64,000 bases of DNA from Brevibacillus reuszeri (GTDB taxonomy: Bacteria; Bacillota; Bacilli; Brevibacillales; Brevibacillaceae), in the NCBI RefSeq assembly GCF_001187725.1, contig NZ_LGIQ01000002.1, forward strand, positions 318,890 through 382,889, written 5' to 3'. Positions within the stretch are counted from its first letter, which is position 1. Each line of letters opens with the position of its first letter. This document shows, one piece after another, positions 1 to 8,002 of the stretch. The notes below the pieces were generated by a model. The model was given only the letters and a program-made list of their open reading frames with translations, ran no database searches and was not told the DNA's origin. Both the position numbers and the translations under genes were made by a program.

Positions 1-875
1 GGGCTGCTGAGGTAGTAGGCTATGCAGACAGCTTGGCAATACTTCGTGAGCTTTTGCATGAAAAAGAAGTCGATGTCGTGGACATTCTTTCATCCGCAGA
101 GGAATCTACCGAATGGATTGCGCTTGCCGCCAAAGAAAGAAAGCATGTTATTTGCGGAGCGGGTGGACAGCTCGGGCATATTGCCCTTCGCAAAGCCAAA
201 GAGCTGTGTGAGGTGCGAGAGGTACAGCTGGTGCTTGGAAGCAGCTTGCGATTTTCACCGGAATACGTGCAGGCGCGCGAGCAGGTCCGACAAGGTGCGA
301 TCGGAAAGCCCGGCGTCATTCGCGTCCGTAGAAGTGCTCCTGCTCCCGAAGCGGGAATCGCAAAGGGGTGTATTTTTCACGAACTGGGCGTAGCGGAATT
401 TGATTGGCTGCGCTGGACATTTGGTGAAGTGGTGCGGGTTATGGCCAGACGAGTCAAGCATACCGACGAGTTCGGGCTGGAGAGAGAGTATGCGCTTGTC
501 ATGCTGAGAATGGTTGATGGCACGATTGCACATGTTGAGCTTTCGTGGGCAGAAGCTTCTGAGCGAGCGGCTTTTGAAATAACCGGTGATGCCGGCATGA
601 TCCAGCATGACAGTCATGATAGTCAGCCAATCCTATGGCAAACGAATAAGCGTCTGGATCAAAAAGTACCCTGCTGGGAGCGCTTTGCTCACCTGGCTCA
701 AATAGAGCGCGAGCGAAGCTTTAGAGAGCAGGTTGTTTCTTGCCTGTCCACGCATGAAGCACTGGCTATTACGCCAGAAGATATCCTCCAAGCGCAAAAA
801 ATCGCACAGGCAACAAGGCAATCGGCTGAATCGGGACAACCGGTCCAGCTCATAGACGGAGGTGACTCCATATGA
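1..875 (+). CDS. Gfo/Idh/MocA-family protein, 5' end outside window
   Basis: The frame is open from base 3 with no stop, so the start lies upstream and about 290 codons are visible. The visible part begins in the second half of the Rossmann domain (VDVVDILSS) and runs into the C-terminal alpha/beta domain (RFSPEYV, GAIGKPGVIRVRR, FDWLRWTFGEV). The family normally carries an EKP motif after the KHV strand; here the residues are GAG (KHVICGAGG). The usual HxxxD catalytic histidine region also reads GVAEFD, with Ala where His is expected. It may therefore be a non-catalytic or altered partner of the next gene. Its stop overlaps the next start by 4 bases (ATGA), so the two are translationally coupled. 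Confidence 0.85.
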   Translation, partial: AAEVVGYADSLAILRELLHEKEVDVVDILSSAEESTEWIALAAKERKHVICGAGGQLGHIALRKAKELCEVREVQLVLGSSLRFSPEYVQAREQVRQGAIGKPGVIRVRRSAPAPEAGIAKGCIFHELGVAEFDWLRWTFGEVVRVMARRVKHTDEFGLEREYALVMLRMVDGTIAHVELSWAEASERAAFEITGDAGMIQHDSHDSQPILWQTNKRLDQKVPCWERFAHLAQIERERSFREQVVSCLSTHEALAITPEDILQAQKIAQATRQSAESGQPVQLIDGGDSI

Positions 876-1864
876 AGGTAGGCATCATCAGCTTTGCACA
901 TATGCATGCACACAGCTACGCCACTTATTTGCAAAAGCACCCGGATGTCCGCTTTACCGCTATTTGGGATGGAGACGTAGAGCGAGGACAGAAAATGGCT
1001 GCTACTTATCAGGTCGATTACTATCAGGACCTGCAAGCTTTTTTTGAAACCGATATTGAAGCGGTTATCGTTTGCTCGGAAAATGCGAAGCACAAGGAGC
1101 ACGTGATTGCGAGTGCGCAGGCAAAGAAGCATATTTTATGCGAAAAGCCGATTGCGACAGAAGTCAAGGATGCTGAAGAAATGATCCGTACGTGCAAAAA
1201 GGAAGGGGTCATTTTGCAAATCGCTTATCCTGTCCGATTCGCACCAGTGATGGAACAAGTGAAGCAAATGATTGACGCCAAGGCGATTGGCGAGGTAATG
1301 GCCATCAATGGTACGAATCACGGGCAGATGCCGGGTGGATGGTTTATCGACAAAGAGCTGTCCGGAGGCGGGGCAGCTACTGATCATATCGTGCATCTGA
1401 TGGATCTTGTCCGGTGGATGCTTCAGGACGAAGTAAAGAGTGTATACGCCGAGCTGGATACCCGTTTTTATGATATCGACGTAGAAGATTGCGGAATGGT
1501 CTCACTGGAATTGGAGTCGGGAGTCATCGTGGCAATTGATCCTAGCTGGTCCAGGCCCAAAACCTTCCCTACGTGGGGCGATGTGACCATCCATATTATC
1601 GGGACCACGGGCTCGCTGTGGGTGGATGTATTCAAGCAGCATGCCCTTTATTACAATGACCGCGGCAACAAATGGCAGCATCTGCCTTGGGCGGTAGACA
1701 TGGATGAGCGGCTGATTGCAGATTTTGTTCAGTGCGTTTTGGACGGACGTGCTCCTTCGATTACCGGGGAGGATGGACTACGCACACTAGAAGTGGTCAA
1801 AGCCGCCTATGAGTCCAATGAACGCAAGCAGGCTGTCACCGTCACCAGGCTCCCTCTCTCCTAA
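872..1864 (+). CDS. Gfo/Idh/MocA-family NAD(P)-dependent oxidoreductase
   Basis: 330 aa. The N-terminal Rossmann domain holds the canonical EKP motif at residues 91-93 (HILCEKPIA), with the lysine expected to act in hydride transfer, and the C-terminal domain has a DHIVHLMD motif at 171-178 giving the catalytic His175 and Asp178. Family members oxidise or reduce sugars, inositols or aldose derivatives with NAD(P). The substrate cannot be read from the sequence. It starts inside the stop of the preceding Gfo/Idh gene and is followed after 93 bases by a sugar isomerase, so a carbohydrate catabolic operon is likely. Confidence 0.9.
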   Translation: MKVGIISFAHMHAHSYATYLQKHPDVRFTAIWDGDVERGQKMAATYQVDYYQDLQAFFETDIEAVIVCSENAKHKEHVIASAQAKKHILCEKPIATEVKDAEEMIRTCKKEGVILQIAYPVRFAPVMEQVKQMIDAKAIGEVMAINGTNHGQMPGGWFIDKELSGGGAATDHIVHLMDLVRWMLQDEVKSVYAELDTRFYDIDVEDCGMVSLELESGVIVAIDPSWSRPKTFPTWGDVTIHIIGTTGSLWVDVFKQHALYYNDRGNKWQHLPWAVDMDERLIADFVQCVLDGRAPSITGEDGLRTLEVVKAAYESNERKQAVTVTRLPLS

Positions 1865-1957
1865 TGCTTCTCTCCAAGGGAAGGGAGGGATGGAGTCGAA
1901 TCAGGCGCAGAAGATAGCACGACCGATCACAACAATCCCAATAATGAGGTGGATCAA

Positions 1958-2830
1958 ATGAAAATTGGACTGAGCACGTATAGCTTGCTGACTGCAATCA
2001 GAGCAGGGGAAATGGACGTACTGGATGTCGTGCAATGGATTGCTGACAATGGCGGAGAGCATATGGAAATCGTGCCGTATGGCTTCACACTTGTCGATAA
2101 CTACGAGCTGGCTGATGCTGTTCGCGATAAGGCAAAAGCAGTAGGGATCGAGCTGTCGAACTACTCGATGCCGACAAACTTCATTCAGGAGAGCGAGGAA
2201 GCATTCGAGGCAGAGGTAGCGCGGGTGAAGACGCATGTGGACCTTTTGAACCGGATGGGCATCAAGCATATGCGCCACGATGTTTCTACGTTTACTGTTC
2301 CTGTAGAGCAAACCACGATTGAGTACTTTGAAAACAATCTGGATGTCATGGTCGAAGGAAGCCGTCAAATCGCCGATTACGCTGCGCAGTTCGGAATTAC
2401 GACGACGATAGAAAATCATGGCTGGCTTGTTCAGGCGAGCGACCGCGTACAGCGTGTACTCCAGGCAGTTAACCGTCCGAATTTCAAGACAACTGTAGAT
2501 ATTGGAAACTTTATGTGCGTGGACGAAGATTCGCTGGTCGGCGTGAAGAAAAATCTGCCGTATGCTTCCCTTGTTCACTTTAAGGATTTTTATTTCCGTC
2601 CTTATTACAATGAACCAGGTGGCGGAAAATGGTTTAAAACCGTCAACGGCAATTTCTTGCGTGGGGCGATTGTCGGCCAAGGCGATATCAATATTCGGGA
2701 AGTCGTCAAGCTGGTTAAAGGGTCCGGCTATGATGGCTATATCACCGTGGAATTCGAAGGAATGGAAGACTGCCGGGAAGGCTCTAAAATCGGTATGGAC
2801 AATCTGCGACGCTTCTGGGAAGAAGCGTAA
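1958..2830 (+). CDS. sugar phosphate isomerase/epimerase (TIM barrel)
   Basis: 290 aa, xylose-isomerase-like TIM barrel of the IolE/IolH/YcjR kind. Metal-ligand style segments are visible: TTIENHGW, TTVDIGNFM, LVHFKDF and the C-terminal YITVEFEGMEDC. I chose ATG 1958 because GAGGTGG (1946-1952) sits at good spacing before it; a GTG at 1949 overlaps that ribosome site. The pairing of Gfo/Idh dehydrogenases with such an isomerase is typical of oxidise-epimerise-reduce routes for unusual sugars or inositols. The exact sugar is unknown. Confidence 0.88.
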   Translation: MKIGLSTYSLLTAIRAGEMDVLDVVQWIADNGGEHMEIVPYGFTLVDNYELADAVRDKAKAVGIELSNYSMPTNFIQESEEAFEAEVARVKTHVDLLNRMGIKHMRHDVSTFTVPVEQTTIEYFENNLDVMVEGSRQIADYAAQFGITTTIENHGWLVQASDRVQRVLQAVNRPNFKTTVDIGNFMCVDEDSLVGVKKNLPYASLVHFKDFYFRPYYNEPGGGKWFKTVNGNFLRGAIVGQGDINIREVVKLVKGSGYDGYITVEFEGMEDCREGSKIGMDNLRRFWEEA

Positions 2831-2937
2831 CGCAAATGATAGGGAGAAGCATTGCGATCACAGATCGTGGTGCTTCCTTTTCTATTTGAATGGATAAAAA
2901 ATGCCTGTTTTGCAGGAAAGAAGGTTAGGTAGCTGTC

Positions 2938-4143
2938 ATGTCGTTCTCCTGGAAAAGAAATCTCGTAGTGCTGTGGATCGGTGTATTTTTCTGTAGTACC
3001 GCGTATTCCCTGTCGATCCCTTTTTTGCCGTTGTTCATGTACAACACATTGGGGGTTCACGAGCATTTGGAAGCCTGGTCGGGAATTTCCTTTGGCATCA
3101 CTTTTTTGACGGGGGCATTCATCGCTCCGTATTGGGGCTCGCTTGCGGATCGGTACGGGCGAAAGCTGATGATGGTTCGGGCCGGGTTTTGTCTTGTGCT
3201 GATTTATTCTCTCTATTATTTGGTTACTGATCCGTACGTCTTCTTGGGTGTTCGCATGCTGGAAGGGTTACTGGCTGGCTTCGTTCCCTCTGCCATCGCA
3301 TTGGTCGCAACCAACACGCCGGAAGAACATGCGGGCTATGCTTTAGGCATTATGGCGACAAGCGGAGCGACTGGAGGCATTGTTGGTCCATTGGTTGGCG
3401 GGATTGTCAGTCATCTGTGGGGGAATCGGGAGGCTTTTCTATTTTCCGCGCTGTTGGTTTTGATTGCAGCTCTGATTGCAACCTTTTTCGTCCGAGAAGT
3501 TCATGTCCGCCTGAAAAAGCGTTCCTCTGTTCGGGAAGACTTGCGAGTGGCGCGTATGAATCGTCCGTTTATGATCGTGCTCGGACTCAGTATGATGGTC
3601 ACAGTGTCGGTGATGCTGCTTGAACCGCTATTGACGGTGTACGTTCTCCAATTGGGAGCTTCTGAGCAGGATGCTTCGCTTAGCTCGGGCATTATTTTTT
3701 CTGCGATCGGGATTGCGACAGTTCTGGCTGCCCCGCGCTGGGGGCGCATAGGAAGCAAGATCGGCTATTCCAAGATTTTGTTTTTCGGATTGCTGGGTGG
3801 AGGGATCGGCAGCCTGCTGCAATTCTTTTTTACAAATTTGTACGGCTTTGGGATTTTGCGCTTTGTTTACGGCTTGTTTTTCGCTGCTGTTTATCCTGCA
3901 ATCAACGCGTTGATCGTCAAGGTCATCGAGCCCGATTTTCGCGGAAGAGCTTTTGGTTTGAATCAGTCTGCTATGCAGTTTGCCAACATGATTGGTCCGA
4001 TTTTGGGTGGATTTCTTGGCGGCATGATCCCGATTCGATTCATTTTCATTATGAATGGTGCGGCGCTTTTGTTTACGGCTCTCTTCATAAAATACAAAAG
4101 GCTGGATGAGACTGCTTTTCGCAAAAAAAGCCTGGAGGGATAA
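2938..4143 (+). CDS. MFS transporter, drug:H+ antiporter type
   Basis: 401 aa with about 12 hydrophobic segments. The MFS motif A (GSLADRYGRKLMM, residues 67-79) lies between segments 2 and 3, and a motif-C-like glycine-rich stretch (GATGGIVGPLVGG) follows in segment 5, which is typical of proton-driven exporters of the YttB/TetA/NorA group. It follows the isomerase by 107 bases and could export or import a sugar of the operon, but motif C favours an exporter. Start ATG 2938 is preceded by AAGGTTAGG. Confidence 0.85.
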   Translation: MSFSWKRNLVVLWIGVFFCSTAYSLSIPFLPLFMYNTLGVHEHLEAWSGISFGITFLTGAFIAPYWGSLADRYGRKLMMVRAGFCLVLIYSLYYLVTDPYVFLGVRMLEGLLAGFVPSAIALVATNTPEEHAGYALGIMATSGATGGIVGPLVGGIVSHLWGNREAFLFSALLVLIAALIATFFVREVHVRLKKRSSVREDLRVARMNRPFMIVLGLSMMVTVSVMLLEPLLTVYVLQLGASEQDASLSSGIIFSAIGIATVLAAPRWGRIGSKIGYSKILFFGLLGGGIGSLLQFFFTNLYGFGILRFVYGLFFAAVYPAINALIVKVIEPDFRGRAFGLNQSAMQFANMIGPILGGFLGGMIPIRFIFIMNGAALLFTALFIKYKRLDETAFRKKSLEG

Positions 4144-4255
4144 GCGGGAACTCGCAAATTTGGACATTTGCCTACGGGACTCCTATCTATGGGTACATAT
4201 ACTATAGGGTACTAGTGGAGAATACCTCAAACCAAATAAGAAGGAGAGGTTACCC

Positions 4256-4627
4256 GTGGCAATTGGACAAATGACGAGGGTGAGCTTGCCTTATCCCTCG
4301 ACATGGGAAGTACAGGCCAGCTTTGGTGGCAGACCTATGTCACTCGGAACATTGGTAATTAACAGCGTCAACGGCAACGTTGTAAATGGCGCAATCAGCT
4401 TTCGCAGAGAGTTTATGCAGATCCAGGGCTTTTGGGATGAAAGAACAAGACAAATGTGGTTCCAATCTCCGTATGCTTCTTTTGTCGGGACCCTCGCCTT
4501 CCGTGATGATCCACAAATTAATCTGAGGCACTATGTTCTTCGGGGCAATGTAACCATGAAGTCGCCCTCGATACGGGCAGGAGAAACAGGCACGTGGACA
4601 GCGACTACCAACACCCGACTGCGTTAG
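4256..4627 (+). CDS. conserved hypothetical protein, 123 aa
   Basis: GTG start at 4256 with AAGGAGAGG just upstream. The protein has no signal peptide or membrane segment and is rich in beta-prone residues, with repeated aromatic/Gly patterns (FGGRPM, ISFRREFMQIQGFWD, QMWFQSPYASFVG). It looks like a small beta-barrel or sandwich. I do not recognise a family. It stands alone, with its own terminator immediately downstream. Confidence 0.7.
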   Translation: MAIGQMTRVSLPYPSTWEVQASFGGRPMSLGTLVINSVNGNVVNGAISFRREFMQIQGFWDERTRQMWFQSPYASFVGTLAFRDDPQINLRHYVLRGNVTMKSPSIRAGETGTWTATTNTRLR

Positions 4628-4633
4628 CGCAAA

Positions 4634-4666
4634 AGGTCTCATCCGCGAGAGGATGGGGCTTTTTTT
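4634..4666 (+). terminator. Rho-independent terminator
   Basis: Stem GTCTCATCC/GGATGGGGC with a short loop, followed by seven T. It ends the 123-aa gene. Confidence 0.8.
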
Positions 4667-4823
4667 ACTGATTCACTAGCGATAACCTTCCCACTCAGGC
4701 TGGTCCACGGTTCGTTATCGTGTAGCTTTCTACTCACTAGCCATGATTGGTATGTCAGGGAATGGGAAATGCTGAAACAGAGCTTTGTCACCATGACTAT
4801 CATCGTAACAGGGGGAAACTCGC

Positions 4824-5636
4824 TTGGAATCGACACCGAATCAGCATATCACGCTTCATGGCTTTAATAACCTGACCAAATCACTGAGCTTTAACATGTA
4901 CGATATTTGCTATACCAAAACCAAAAAGGAACGGGAAGCGTATCTCGAATACATAGATGAACAGTACAATGCGGAGCGCCTGACCCACATTTTAAAAAAT
5001 GTGTCCGATATTATTGGCGCACACGTCCTCAATGTTGCCCAGCAGGATTATGTACCGCAGGGCGCCAGTGTGACCTTTCTTGTGTCTGAGGGTCCAGTGG
5101 TTGAGGTACCGACAGAGTCATATGAGGAATCCCCGGGACCTTTGCCAGATAATGTGATAATGCAGCTCGACAAGAGCCATATTACGGTGCACACCTACCC
5201 GGAATACCATCCTGACGAGGAAATCAGTACCTTTCGTGCAGATATCGATGTATCGACCTGTGGTGAGATTTCGCCACTCAAGGCGCTTAATTATTTGATT
5301 CGCTCCTTTGATACAGACATGATGACGATTGATTATCGCGTGCGAGGCTTTACTCGAGACATACATGGGTATAAGCTGTTTATCGATCATGACATCAGCT
5401 CGATCCAAAACTACATACCAGATGAAATAAAGGACCTGTTCCATATGATCGATGTAAACGTCTATCAGGAAAACATTTTTCATACGAAATGCAAGCTGAG
5501 GCAGTTTGATTTGAACAACTATTTGTTTGGCTATACAAAGGATAAGCTCTCTGTAGAGGAGCAGCATGAAATCACGGAGCGGTTGCACATGGAGATGGAC
5601 GAGATTTATTACGGTAAAAATATGGATCGGAATTAA
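4824..5636 (+). CDS. speD: S-adenosylmethionine decarboxylase proenzyme, E. coli type
   Basis: 270 aa. Decarboxylates S-adenosylmethionine to supply aminopropyl groups for spermidine. Very close in layout to E. coli SpeD: the self-cleavage motif [12 protein letters not shown] places the pyruvoyl-forming serine at Ser118 (E. coli Ser112), followed by [20 protein letters not shown] and YRVRGFTRD. It is the long E. coli class, not the roughly 125-aa Bacillus SpeH class. Start is TTG 4824, supported by GGGGG at 4811-4815 and no better codon. No speE is adjacent, so the aminopropyltransferase must be elsewhere. Confidence 0.95.
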   Translation: MESTPNQHITLHGFNNLTKSLSFNMYDICYTKTKKEREAYLEYIDEQYNAERLTHILKNVSDIIGAHVLNVAQQDYVPQGASVTFLVSEGPVVEVPTESYEESPGPLPDNVIMQLDKSHITVHTYPEYHPDEEISTFRADIDVSTCGEISPLKALNYLIRSFDTDMMTIDYRVRGFTRDIHGYKLFIDHDISSIQNYIPDEIKDLFHMIDVNVYQENIFHTKCKLRQFDLNNYLFGYTKDKLSVEEQHEITERLHMEMDEIYYGKNMDRN

Positions 5637-5679
5637 GAGGCTTCTTTTTTGGGAAAAATCTGGCCTGCAAAAAGGGCAA

Positions 5680-5705
5680 GGACTTCCTGAGAGGGAGTCT
5701 TTTTT
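5680..5705 (+). terminator. Rho-independent terminator of speD
   Basis: GACTTCC/GGGAGTC stem with a TGAGA loop and a run of six T. Confidence 0.75.
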
Positions 5706-5791
5706 GTCATTGCAACTTGAAATTGAGTTGTTTATTATGGATATTATAGGTCTGTAATCGCTAGTTATTTTGAGAAGGGGGAGAGGGAATA

Positions 5792-6394
5792 ATGGGAAAT
5801 ACGGATAAGTTTGAAATGATAGCAAATAGATACGACACTTCTGAAAGAATTCATATTGCAAAGGTATCATCTGATGCCATTCGTGAATATGTAGTTGATG
5901 CTACTAGTAAGCATGCAATTGATTTTGGGTGTGGAACTGGGCTTGTTGGAATGAACTTGGTTAACGATTTTCATTCAATGCTTTTTCTGGATACCTCCCA
6001 AAGCATGATTCATCAAGTACAGCAAAAAATTGCTGATTGTCATATTCAGAATGCAGATACATTTTGCTTTGATTTTGAAAAGGAAGGTCTATCGGATTTA
6101 CATGCTGACTATATTTTTATGGCACAGGTCCTGCTTCATATAGATGATGTTGAATTTGTATTATCCAGATTATTTGATGTGCTAAACGATGGGGGACATT
6201 TACTAATCGTAGATTTTAATAAAAATGAAAAAGTAGTCTCAGATATCGTTCATAACGGATTTGATCAAGAAAAGCTAACTGATAGGATGACGAAAATAGG
6301 GTACAGGAAGATTCAATCCAAAACTTTTTATAATGGAAGGAAAATATTCATGGGACAAGATGCATCGATGTTTATTCTTGATGCTCAAAAATAA
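5792..6394 (+). CDS. class I SAM-dependent methyltransferase
   Basis: 200 aa. Motif I (DFGCGTGLVG, residues 44-53) binds S-adenosylmethionine; a post-I acidic strand (FLDTSQSM) and motif IV-like FMAQVLLHI follow. Small-molecule methyltransferase of the UbiE/YcgJ fold; substrate unknown. Start ATG has GAGAAGGGGGAGAGGG upstream. Codons are distinctly A/T-rich (GAT, AAA, TTT, ATT) compared with neighbours, which suggests recent acquisition. Confidence 0.85.
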   Translation: MGNTDKFEMIANRYDTSERIHIAKVSSDAIREYVVDATSKHAIDFGCGTGLVGMNLVNDFHSMLFLDTSQSMIHQVQQKIADCHIQNADTFCFDFEKEGLSDLHADYIFMAQVLLHIDDVEFVLSRLFDVLNDGGHLLIVDFNKNEKVVSDIVHNGFDQEKLTDRMTKIGYRKIQSKTFYNGRKIFMGQDASMFILDAQK

Positions 6395-6503
6395 GCGTTT
6401 GGGTGGAAAGTTTCCCAAATACAGGTGTTAGGTGTTTTAAACGAATGTGTGTACGATTAACCCGAACCTAATGGAGCAAAGCTGCATATATTAAGAAAAC
6501 AAG

Positions 6504-6532
6504 TCCCGCTCACTGTTGTGAGTGGGATTTTT
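6504..6532 (+). terminator. Rho-independent terminator
   Basis: TCCCGCTCAC/GTGAGTGGGA stem, TGTT loop, then five T. It lies 110 bases after the methyltransferase stop. Confidence 0.8.
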
Positions 6533-6552
6533 CGTTTGCTAGAAAATGAGAG

Positions 6553-7141
6553 GATGTGGTGGGGAGAAACAGGATTCCGATCTGTGCTCCGGTCTTCACC
6601 CTGCGAGGAAGTGGGTACTGTCCGCTCCGCAGTGATTTACGGGGAAACGTCAAAGTGGTAGCCGCTTCGTAGCTTGAGCAGAGGTGACGTTTCTATTGCC
6701 CGTAAATCCCTGCGGAGCTAAGCGGGGTTGCGCGAGTCGCTCCGCCTGGAATCCAGTTTCTCTGGCGAGCCTAAGTGCATTTTAGAAGCTGATTTTTGCA
6801 GAGCATTCAGAGCAGACAAGTATTGTATGCGTCGGAGCATGCTAGTGAAAGACTTTCTAGCAATAGTGCTTTGTAGAACATCTAGATGAACATCCAAAGT
6901 AAAGCTAGTAAGCCACCAAAGCTGTCCAAGGAAAAAGGAGAAATAAGCGTAAGATCTTTGGAACACAGACCGAGGCGCAGTGAAAAAAGAGAAACACGCC
7001 ATTAAGCGTCCACCTCTGAGAAGCTTCATAGAAATGACTACTTTGGACGCGGTTTCGCTTTTTTCATGGAGCCGTCCAGTGAATCCTCCGAGCTAGTGTT
7101 CCAAGAATCTGAAGCGATTTCTCCTTTTTCCTCCCCACCAC
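6553..7141. repeat. composite foldback element with nested hairpins
   Basis: The ends carry inverted GTGGTGGGGAG (left, 6557-6567; right as CTCCCCACCAC). Inside is a long hairpin: CTCCGCAGTGATTTACGGG (6625-6643) pairs with 6699-6717 at 18 of 19 positions, extended by AAACGTCA/TGACGTTT. A second pair of arms, 6926-6982 and 7083-7132, shares GGAAAAAGGAGAAAT and TTGGAACAC in opposite orientation, enclosing a further hairpin GCGTCCA/TGGACGC (about 7007-7050). No open reading frame explains this. It could be a MITE-like non-autonomous element or a large structured RNA. Confidence 0.55.
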
Positions 7142-7181
7142 GACAGCACGAACTACCGATCCTTTCCTTACCCGTCTAAGC

Positions 7182-7228
7182 AAAAAAGGATAGAGCCTCA
7201 GAGATGATCTGAGAACTCTATCCTTTTT
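7182..7228 (-). terminator. bidirectional terminator
   Basis: Near-perfect stem AAAAAAGGATAGAG/CTCTATCCTTTTT with a second pairing CTCAGA/TCTGAG inside. Ends the ankyrin gene on the minus strand. Confidence 0.85.
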
Positions 7229-7234
7229 CATTCA

Positions 7235-7990
7235 TTATTTCCCGCCAGCACTCGTCAAAGCATCAATCATTTCGCGATAGCCGCGTTTTTTGGCGTGCTG
7301 CAGAGGGGTGACTCCGTCGTTATCCGCCAGGTTTACGTCGGCTCCATGCTCGATCAAAAGCTTGACGATAGCCTGATGGTTTTTACCGCCGTCGCCCAAA
7401 ATGACGGCTTCAAGCAATGCGGTCCAGCCGAGGTTGTTTACATGATTTACATTTACATCTGAGGTGGTCAGCAGCTCTCTGACAATCTCCACGTGCCCGC
7501 GATCAGCGGCAGGGATGAGGGCGGTTCCGCCAAAACGGTTCGTAACGGTCGTGTCCGCTCCTGCGGCAATCGCTGCTTTTACAAAGTCCAGCTTGCCTTC
7601 TGCCCCGGAATAGAGCAACGGATTGTCCAAACGGTTGTCTCTGATGTTGATATTCGCACCGTGCTCTACTAAAAGGGTAAACAGCTCCAGTTGGTTCGTG
7701 TGTACGGCGATCATCGCAGAGGTGCGGCCTGTTTCATCTGTCGCATCAATATCAGCGCCATCTGCCAAAAGCTTTGTGACCTCTTCTTTGTTTCCTTGGG
7801 TTACAGCTGTTAACAAAGCGTGATTCAGCTCGTTCATTTCCTTGTTCACCGCTTGGGTTGCTTGCTGCTCCGAGTTTGATAGATACGAATCCAAATTCAC
7901 CTCACACCCAGCCAAAGCGATAGCGAAGGTCAAAAGGCCAACGCGCAGCAAAGCGAACCAACACCTTTCTCGTAGATTGAAATGCCGCAT
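7235..7990 (-). CDS. ankyrin-repeat lipoprotein
   Basis: 251 aa. A hydrophobic signal (LLRVGLLTFAIALAGC) ends in a lipobox with Cys29, so the mature protein is probably lipid-anchored outside the membrane. Residues about 55-250 form six ankyrin repeats (GADIDATDETGRTSAMIA, GANINIRDN, GADTTVTNRFGGTALIPA, GADVNLADNDGVTPLQHA), a protein-binding scaffold. The start at 7990 lacks a ribosome site; TTG at 7951, preceded by GAGAAAGGTG, gives a shorter and more typical lipoprotein signal and may be the true start. It follows the SLH gene by 12 bases and is probably cotranscribed with it. Confidence 0.85.
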   Translation of the reverse strand: MRHFNLRERCWFALLRVGLLTFAIALAGCEVNLDSYLSNSEQQATQAVNKEMNELNHALLTAVTQGNKEEVTKLLADGADIDATDETGRTSAMIAVHTNQLELFTLLVEHGANINIRDNRLDNPLLYSGAEGKLDFVKAAIAAGADTTVTNRFGGTALIPAADRGHVEIVRELLTTSDVNVNHVNNLGWTALLEAVILGDGGKNHQAIVKLLIEHGADVNLADNDGVTPLQHAKKRGYREMIDALTSAGGK

Positions 7991-8002
7991 CTACTTACGC
8001 GG

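Larger units (their letters stand above)
6395..7181. other. long non-coding interval with terminator and nested inverted repeats
   Basis: About 790 bases without a convincing gene. The first 110 bases lead to a terminator; the rest (about 6553-7141) is a foldback region described separately. A 103-codon minus-strand frame (6718-7029) exists but has no ribosome site and coincides with the structured DNA. Confidence 0.6.

Noticed and set aside
1901..2680. 259-codon minus-strand frame
   Set aside because: Antisense to the isomerase gene; no family likeness and no start signal.
6718..7029. 103-codon minus-strand frame inside the foldback element
   Set aside because: No ribosome site, odd composition, and it coincides with nested inverted repeats that explain the DNA better.
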